A stretch of 64,000 nt of DNA, from the NCBI GenBank assembly GCA_024400295.1, contig JAKSNA010000008.1:1-64000 (forward strand), written 5' to 3'. This document shows, in pieces, positions 59,264 to 64,000 of the stretch. The notes beneath the pieces were generated by a model. It did no database searches. It saw only the letters and a program-made list of their open reading frames with translations, and had not been told where the DNA came from. Both the position numbers and the translations under genes were made by a program. Positions within the stretch are counted from its first letter, which is position 1, and each line of letters starts with the position of its first letter. Source of the DNA: Bacteroidales bacterium. GTDB lineage: Bacteria; Bacteroidota; Bacteroidia; Bacteroidales; F082.

Positions 59264-60555
59264 TGATCAAGAAAGTCGTCATATCGCTCATCGCGCTCGT
59301 TGTTTTCACATTGGGGACGTTCATGCTGTTTCTCAATGAGTTATATATCGCGGCATCTTTGGCGACACTTGCGACAACAGGGATTTTTGCCGCGCTGATT
59401 TTGCAATATCAAGAGAACACAAAGAAACTCATTTTCACCCTGAACGCCTTGGAGTCAGACGATTTCGCCTTCCATTTCGATGACAGATTCTCCAAAAGCA
59501 AAGACACCGACAAGATCTTCAACTACATGCTGAACCGCGTCAAGGACATGACGGAGCGTCACAAACTCGAACTTGAGGAACGCGAGCGTTATTACGAGAC
59601 GATGCTCGAACGCGCCGACACCGGAATCATCGCCGTTGACGAAAGGAACAATGTCATATACAGAAACGCCAAGGCATTGAGTCTCATCGGGTTGCCGGTC
59701 TTAAACAATTTAGTTCAAATCAAAAACATTGACACGAACCTTTACGAGACGTTTCGCGACGCCGACGAAGGCAACGACCGGAAAGTCAGTTTCAGCAACG
59801 AGCGCGGCAATGTCACGCTCTCGATTGCCTGTTCAAGGGTGACGATTAAAGACAAGGATGTCAAGATATTGGCAGTCAATAACATAAGCGATGACATCGA
59901 GGCAAACGAAGTCGAGGCGTGGACACGGCTGATCCGCGTCCTGACACACGAAATAATGAACTCCATCTCCCCTGTCGCCTCGTTAAGTGAAACATTGTCA
60001 AAGTTTTACGGCAACGATAACGCCGAGCTGAAGGAAGGCCTCGACGTAATAAACAAAACCAGCCGCGGACTCATCGATTTCGTTGAATCATACCGCAGCA
60101 TCACACGAATCAACAAGCCGATGAGGAAAGCCATTCCTTTCAAGCAATTGATTAACAACATTCTGACACTTGAAAAAGAAGAATTTTCGGCCAACGACAT
60201 CAGCGTTGAGGTGACAGCCAACCGCGACGACATCATGCTTTACGTTGACGAAGGCCAGATTTCGCAGGTGATAATCAATGTCATCAAAAACGCTGTTCAG
60301 GCTGGTGCTAACAAATTGGAAATCAGAGCTTTCATCGATAAAGACGAAGTCGTCAGGATTGAGTTCGCCAACAACGGCACACCGATTTCAAAGTCGATGT
60401 CGGAACAGATCTTCGTGCCTTTCTACACCACGAAGCCGTCGGGCAACGGCATCGGGCTGAGCATCTCGAAAAAGATCATGCAGAACCACGACGGAGCCAT
60501 ACAGCTTTTGCGGTCGAACGAAAAAGAGACGGTTTTCCTGATTGTTTTCAGATAA
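59263..60555 (+). CDS. Membrane sensor histidine kinase, NtrB-like
   Basis: The 430-residue protein begins with two membrane helices with almost no periplasmic loop (KVVISLIALVVFTLGTFMLF and AASLATLATTGIFAALI), so it probably senses within the membrane. A HAMP-like/coiled segment leads to a PAS domain (ADTGIIAVDERNNVIYRNAK). The HisKA-type helix has the phospho-acceptor His in VLTHEIMNSISPVASL (about 229). The ATPase domain has N box VIINVIKNAVQAGA, G1 FANNGTPIS and G2 GNGIGLSISKKIMQNHDG. It is the cognate partner of the response regulator, whose stop codon overlaps its start. Confidence 0.93.
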   Translation: MIKKVVISLIALVVFTLGTFMLFLNELYIAASLATLATTGIFAALILQYQENTKKLIFTLNALESDDFAFHFDDRFSKSKDTDKIFNYMLNRVKDMTERHKLELEERERYYETMLERADTGIIAVDERNNVIYRNAKALSLIGLPVLNNLVQIKNIDTNLYETFRDADEGNDRKVSFSNERGNVTLSIACSRVTIKDKDVKILAVNNISDDIEANEVEAWTRLIRVLTHEIMNSISPVASLSETLSKFYGNDNAELKEGLDVINKTSRGLIDFVESYRSITRINKPMRKAIPFKQLINNILTLEKEEFSANDISVEVTANRDDIMLYVDEGQISQVIINVIKNAVQAGANKLEIRAFIDKDEVVRIEFANNGTPISKSMSEQIFVPFYTTKPSGNGIGLSISKKIMQNHDGAIQLLRSNEKETVFLIVFR

Positions 60556-60567
60556 AAAACGCGTTGT

Positions 60568-60822
60568 CTATCCGTCCGCCTCGTTCCAGATGTCTTACGG
60601 TCCGAGCGGGACATACGGCCCCTCCTTGCATTCGAGGATGACCGTGCCGCTTTCGAGCGACTCGAGACGGTGTCACTGCCCCATCGCGACGACCATGCCC
60701 ATGCAGTTTGAGCCGACGCGCATATCGAAAGAGTCAACAAGCCTACCGTTGTCATCACGTACATATTGAATGCAATGGCCGCGCAGACTGCAAGCATCTC
60801 CGTGGCGTGCGATGCCGGTGTA
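60568..60822 (-). pseudogene. Decayed WbuC-like cupin gene
   Basis: One minus-strand frame reads RHGDACSLRGHCIQYVRDDN, GRLVDSFDMRVGSNCMGMVV, AMGQ-stop-HRLESLESGTVI, LECKEGPYVPLGP-stop-DIWNEADG. The H-x-LESLE-GTV-ECK-GPY pattern is the C-terminal half of WbuC-type cupins. The two stops stand where family members have W (G-WH) and D/E, each one substitution from sense (TGG to TGA, GAA to TAA). The N-terminal part is absent. WbuC genes belong to polysaccharide loci, which may relate to the sugar aminotransferase at the window's end. Confidence 0.55.
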
Positions 60823-60939
60823 TATGTTAAACTACAGACCGAGAAAAGTGTTTTCTTTCAAAAATCCTGCCGATATTTTTATAACTTCGCTTGTTGAATC
60901 TTTTTTTTAAATATTTTGTGCGTCATTTAAAATATTTCG

Positions 60940-60947
60940 TATTTTTG
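60940..60947 (+). promoter_or_regulatory. -7 promoter element of the small lipoprotein gene
   Basis: TATTTTTG followed by C, 17 nt before the ATG at 60964. Confidence 0.6.
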
Positions 60948-60963
60948 CAAAAATTATAAGAGC

Positions 60964-61149
60964 ATGAAAGTTAAGTCGTTATTTTTGAAATACTTGGTTT
61001 TGGCGGCGTTTGTTTTTGGATTGATCGCCGTTGCACAATCCTGTAATAAGAAAGATTCCGATCTTTACGATATCACGAACAATGGCGGTGCTTCCGAAAA
61101 TTATGTGATAATAGGTGACACTTTTACGCCTGATTTTCCCATGCCCTAA
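60964..61149 (+). CDS. Small lipoprotein of unknown function
   Basis: The 61-residue protein has a lipoprotein signal peptide: basic start MKVKSLFLKY, hydrophobic core LVLAAFVFGLIAV and lipobox AQSC with the lipidated Cys at 27. The mature part is only 35 residues (NKKDSDLYDITNNGGASENY ... DTFTPDFPMP), acidic and probably unstructured. It resembles the tiny SCNKK-type lipoproteins common in Bacteroidales. A promoter stands directly upstream. Its stop overlaps the stop of the convergent FISUMP gene. Confidence 0.7.
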   Translation: MKVKSLFLKYLVLAAFVFGLIAVAQSCNKKDSDLYDITNNGGASENYVIIGDTFTPDFPMP

Positions 61150-61841
61150 AACACGGGTCTAACGGAAAAGCCTGCGCAGCGGCCGTAGCTAAACAGCGAA
61201 GTTTTGTTTGTCAGGTAAAGGATGTATGCGCAATATTGGTGTTTTTTGTCGAGATTAGAAGACCAGTAGTTGCCGTATCGTCCTGTTCCGAAGGATCCGA
61301 TTTGTTCGAAGCTGCCGGCAAAAGGCAGGAATATGCTGTTGCCGTTTATCCTGCTTGTCAGTGCCATTCCCTTTATCCCGTTGAGTTTTACTTCTGTGAA
61401 TGAGCAATTGTCAATTAGTTCTTTAACTTCGTCGGACGTGGGGATTCTCCATTCGCCGCCGAGTATCTGTCTTGCCGCGTCGTCATCAGGTTCCAAAGTA
61501 TTTCCGCCATCTGCAACCGAGTATTTGGAGAATTTCATATTTCCACTCCAAACGTCTCCGGACAAATAGAACCTGTAATTTCCCCAGGAAAAATCCTCTT
61601 TTTCCGAGATTTCTCCCCAGGCGAACAATCCGCCGTATTCTTCCGGGACAGTCGCCCCGAGGTTGCATCTCGCCCATTTGACGGAGAGTCCCATATCGAC
61701 ATATTCGAAGTCGTTTGCGGTTCCTGTCGCGCACGATACCGTCATTTGCGAATCTGATGAGAAAACCGCGACGGCTGTCACTGCGGCAAGTAATGCGAAT
61801 GCAGCGGCGCAGATGATGATATGGTGTCGTTTGATCTTCAT
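61146..61841 (-). CDS. FISUMP-domain surface protein
   Basis: About 231 residues from ATG 61841 (MKIKRHHIIICAAAFALLAA), giving an N-terminal membrane anchor or signal segment. The longer frame begins inside the mtgA gene and is not used. The body is a Fibrobacter-succinogenes-major-paralogous domain: YVDMGLSVKWARCNLGA, LFAWGEISEKEDFSWGNY, GGEWRIPTSDEVKELI, FLPFAGSF, YWSSNLDKKHQYCAYIL, GFSVRPVF. These C-type-lectin-like folds are frequent on Bacteroidales cell surfaces, with unclear function. It lies 4 bp after mtgA, so probably shares its mRNA. Confidence 0.85.
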   Translation of the reverse strand: MKIKRHHIIICAAAFALLAAVTAVAVFSSDSQMTVSCATGTANDFEYVDMGLSVKWARCNLGATVPEEYGGLFAWGEISEKEDFSWGNYRFYLSGDVWSGNMKFSKYSVADGGNTLEPDDDAARQILGGEWRIPTSDEVKELIDNCSFTEVKLNGIKGMALTSRINGNSIFLPFAGSFEQIGSFGTGRYGNYWSSNLDKKHQYCAYILYLTNKTSLFSYGRCAGFSVRPVF

Positions 61842-61845
61842 AGTT

Positions 61846-62535
61846 TCAATGTCGGTTTTTAATGTAAGAATCGTATTCAAGCAGTAGTTTGTCATACACA
61901 AAACGGCTTGTAGGGAAAGGGCAACTGTAGTTTTTCGGTTCGTATGGGAGCATACAGGCCACCATAGCACATTGTTCCGGGGTCAGGGTCTTCGCCGTCT
62001 TCCCGAAAACAATTTCCGCACAGCTTTCAACCCCGTAGATGTTTTCGCCCATTTCCATCGTATTGAGGTAAACCTCCATAATGCGGCTTTTGCCCCAAAT
62101 CAGTTCGAGCAACACCGTTATTTCCGCTTCAAGCGCCTTTCTGAAGAAACTGCGTTTGGGATACAGAAAAACGTTTCTGGCCGTCTGCTGTGTAATCGTA
62201 CTTCCTCCCCAGACAATCATCTTGTTCTTGCTATTGATTTTTACGGCCCGCCTGATATTTTCAAAATCAAATCCGTAATGTTGCATGAATTTCACATCTT
62301 CTGCATGGATAATCATAAACTTCATTTCGAAGCAGATCTGTTCATTTGAGACCCATTTCCGGTATTGTTTCAATTTTTCTCCTGTCTTGAGATAGTGTTT
62401 CGCTGACTTCAACATCATATATGATGTAGTTCGGACTGGCACGTATTTAAGAGTAAAAATCAGGGTTATCTGGAGGATGAAAATCCAGAGGAGACTTTTT
62501 AACGCCGCTTTTAATATTTTTCCGAGCACTTTCAT
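61846..62535 (-). CDS. mtgA: Monofunctional peptidoglycan glycosyltransferase
   Basis: This GT51 enzyme polymerises lipid II into glycan strands. The 229 residues have one N-terminal membrane helix (LLWIFILQITLIFTLKY). The GT51 motifs follow in order: AEDVKFMQHYGFDF with the catalytic Glu (about 79), GGSTITQQTARNVFL, RKALEAEITVLLELIWGKSRI with the second Glu, and YLNTMEMGENIYGVESCAEI. It has no transpeptidase domain, hence MtgA. It overlaps the MurT-like ligase by four bases, an unusual coupling of two cell-wall enzymes. Confidence 0.92.
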   Translation of the reverse strand: MKVLGKILKAALKSLLWIFILQITLIFTLKYVPVRTTSYMMLKSAKHYLKTGEKLKQYRKWVSNEQICFEMKFMIIHAEDVKFMQHYGFDFENIRRAVKINSKNKMIVWGGSTITQQTARNVFLYPKRSFFRKALEAEITVLLELIWGKSRIMEVYLNTMEMGENIYGVESCAEIVFGKTAKTLTPEQCAMVACMLPYEPKNYSCPFPTSRFVYDKLLLEYDSYIKNRH

Positions 62536-63776
62536 TGCCTATCTTCGAAGTGTTTTTTGAAGCGCAGATACTCTGAATAGCATGGGAGCCAGATTGCGGG
62601 AAGCCTGAGCTTTTCGAGGCATATAACAATACTGCTGACATCTTGTGATATGGAGACGGTGCTTGGGTCGAAGCCGTTGTCAAGGAAATGTCCCGCCCAG
62701 ATTTCTGCGGTGTCTCCCGTGATGAAAACACGCTTGAGGTGGGAGAAAGATTTGAGAGAGACGAGGTCGGTTTCGCTAATCCAGCCGGTATCTCTGTCAT
62801 CTTGGTCTTTTGCCGCCTGAAGGAGTACTATTGCCGTATCATAGTCGAGGGACATAACATAGTCCGCCATAACCTTAAACGAAATGTTGTTTTTGACTAA
62901 AGACACGATCATTGGCAGTCCTTTCAGGTGAAAAACCGACATTCTTCCGTTTACCGGCGATATTTTCTTCAGATGGGAAACACATCCGCTTATGGGAAGC
63001 CCCATAGCCTTGCAGACGCATAATGCGGCCATGATGTTGAATACGTTATGGGTGCCTGATATTTTCGATTCCGCGTCAATTTTCCCTTCTCCTGCCAAAA
63101 ACAGGCTGTACGAAAACCCGTTGGCCGTCTGGTTTACGACTTCTCCATCCCAGGACAGGCAAACCCCGTTGTCCGATGACCTTTTTTTGCCGAACAGGAA
63201 CGTCGGCCCTTCATATTCGCCGGCGAGTTTAGCGGCATATTCGTCATCCGCATTGGCGCAAAGAATGGGATTACAGGCTGCCATAAGCCCTCTTTTAACC
63301 CTGTCATATACGAATTCCAAAGACGAGAATCTGTGAGTCTGATCCTTACTAAGGTTTGTGAATACGACGATTTTCGGCTTAATGGTCTCGCACACAACAG
63401 GCATATAGGCCTCGTCGCATTCTATCACCGCATATCGCCGCTTCATTCTTCCAAGTGCATCAGTGTTGCGGATGAATCCGAAGGCGATGCTCTGAGATAT
63501 GTTTGCGCCGACTGTGTTCTCCATGAGTGCGTCTCCGAAATATTCTCTGAGAATGCGTGAAAGGACTTGAACGGTTGTGGTTTTTCCGTTCGTGCCCGTG
63601 ACGCAGACACAATACATACCGGACGCCAAATGTTCAAGTATTCCGGGATAAAGTTTCAAGGCGACGCCGCCGGGAAGCGACTCTGCGTTTCGCCCCATTA
63701 TTCTCAAAAGCAGATGAACCAGTTTGGAAGATAACGTCGTGACAAGAGTTAATATTTGCGTGCGTTTTTTTTTCAT
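62532..63776 (-). CDS. MurT-like Mur ligase
   Basis: The 414-residue Mur-ligase-fold protein has the MurT hallmark order: SLPGGVALKLYPGILEHLA before the P-loop, CVTGTNGKTTTVQVLSRIL (about 59-77), ENTVGANI, ECDEAYMPVVCETIKPKIVV, NLSKDQTHRF, SGTHNVFNIMAALCVCKAMG, and a C-terminal DUF1727-like domain (NPVNGRMSVF-type VNGRMSVF, VKNNISFKVMADYV). MurT with GatD amidates the D-Glu of lipid II in Gram-positives. Here the four zinc-ribbon cysteines of MurT are missing and no GatD gene is visible. Function in amidation is therefore uncertain; it might add another group to a cell-wall or glutamate-containing precursor. Confidence 0.72.
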   Translation of the reverse strand: MKKKRTQILTLVTTLSSKLVHLLLRIMGRNAESLPGGVALKLYPGILEHLASGMYCVCVTGTNGKTTTVQVLSRILREYFGDALMENTVGANISQSIAFGFIRNTDALGRMKRRYAVIECDEAYMPVVCETIKPKIVVFTNLSKDQTHRFSSLEFVYDRVKRGLMAACNPILCANADDEYAAKLAGEYEGPTFLFGKKRSSDNGVCLSWDGEVVNQTANGFSYSLFLAGEGKIDAESKISGTHNVFNIMAALCVCKAMGLPISGCVSHLKKISPVNGRMSVFHLKGLPMIVSLVKNNISFKVMADYVMSLDYDTAIVLLQAAKDQDDRDTGWISETDLVSLKSFSHLKRVFITGDTAEIWAGHFLDNGFDPSTVSISQDVSSIVICLEKLRLPAIWLPCYSEYLRFKKHFEDRQ

Positions 63777-63804
63777 CTCCGCTCTTGAGTAGTAAAAAAG
63801 CGTT

Positions 63805-64000
63805 TTATCTGACTGCCTCTTTGATGCGGTTGACGATGTAGCGTACGTCTTCGTCAGTCACGTATGGCCCGGTTGGGAGGCACATGCCGACTTTGAAGAT
63901 TTCCGTTTCGACGTCGTTGGTATAGGCGGGTGCGTCTCTGTAAACGGGCTGTTTGTGCATTGGTTTCCAGACGGGGCGTGCTTCGATGCCGGCTTTGTCA
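63805..64000 (-). CDS. DegT/DnrJ/EryC1/StrS-type sugar aminotransferase, C-terminal fragment
   Basis: The final 64 codons on the minus strand read DKAGIEARPVWKPMHKQPVY ... AYTNDVETEIFKVGMCLPTG ... VTDEDVRYIVNRIKEAVR and stop at 63805. IEARPVWKPMH-QP and G-CLPTGP are signature endings of PLP-dependent aminotransferases that make amino sugars for surface glycans. The start lies outside the window. It may begin a glycan locus to the right. Confidence 0.85.
   Translation of the reverse strand, partial: DKAGIEARPVWKPMHKQPVYRDAPAYTNDVETEIFKVGMCLPTGPYVTDEDVRYIVNRIKEAVR

Overview
This is a chromosomal segment from a member of the Bacteroidota, most likely order Bacteroidales. The evidence is the many promoters of the Bacteroidetes type (TAnnTTTG, usually followed by C) placed just upstream of starts, the near absence of Shine-Dalgarno sequences, a type IX secretion sorting domain on a secreted nuclease, tryptophanase of the Bacteroides kind, paired FtsX-like permeases of about 800 residues, and OmpA-like and FISUMP-type surface proteins. 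I cannot name a genus.

Layout. 1-8.6 kb is housekeeping: the end of a tRNA-Gly, mutS, a SpoU-class RNA methyltransferase, a double-barrel OmpA-like protein, a deoxynucleoside kinase with folK, and sppA. 8.6-16.5 kb is a lipid or polyene-type biosynthetic cluster: two acyltransferases, ketosynthase, acyl carrier protein, CrtI-like FAD oxidoreductase, ketoreductase, two different hotdog dehydratases and a small exporter. A VapD toxin pair and an ABC-F ATPase follow. 18.9-27.9 kb is an accessory, defence-like island: a 1770-residue DUF4011-helicase-nuclease protein and an ion channel, bounded on each side by AlbA_2/ATPase regulators, one intact, one with an internal deletion and one reduced to a 27-codon relic. 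27.9-33 kb returns to ordinary genes (queD, secreted endonuclease, tnaA, HD hydrolase).

33-50 kb is the most striking part. It holds four FtsX-type permeases of about 800 residues, one LolD/MacB-type ATPase, an HlyD adaptor and a TolC-like channel in four minus-strand units. Each unit has a sigma-54 type -24/-12 promoter, and 63-65 bp further upstream a pair of GTCC-AAA-GGAC palindromes whose centres are 22 bp apart. An NtrC-type response regulator and its histidine kinase lie at 57.9-60.6 kb. I infer a two-component, sigma-54 controlled envelope-transport regulon. Small accessory cassettes (vapBC-like pair, DUF3791/DUF3990 triad, retropepsin pair) sit between the permease units.

50-64 kb holds a decayed AAA/DUF234 ATPase, a 1074-residue fusion of all parts of an HCN-synthase-like amino-acid dehydrogenase, an Eco29kI-type restriction-modification pair behind a structured leader, an AAA ATPase gene flanked by 63-bp direct repeats, the two-component system, a decayed WbuC-like cupin, a small lipoprotein, a FISUMP protein, the peptidoglycan enzymes MtgA and a MurT-like ligase, and the end of a sugar aminotransferase gene.

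All calls come from reading the sequence. Family names rest on recognised motifs and were not checked by database search.
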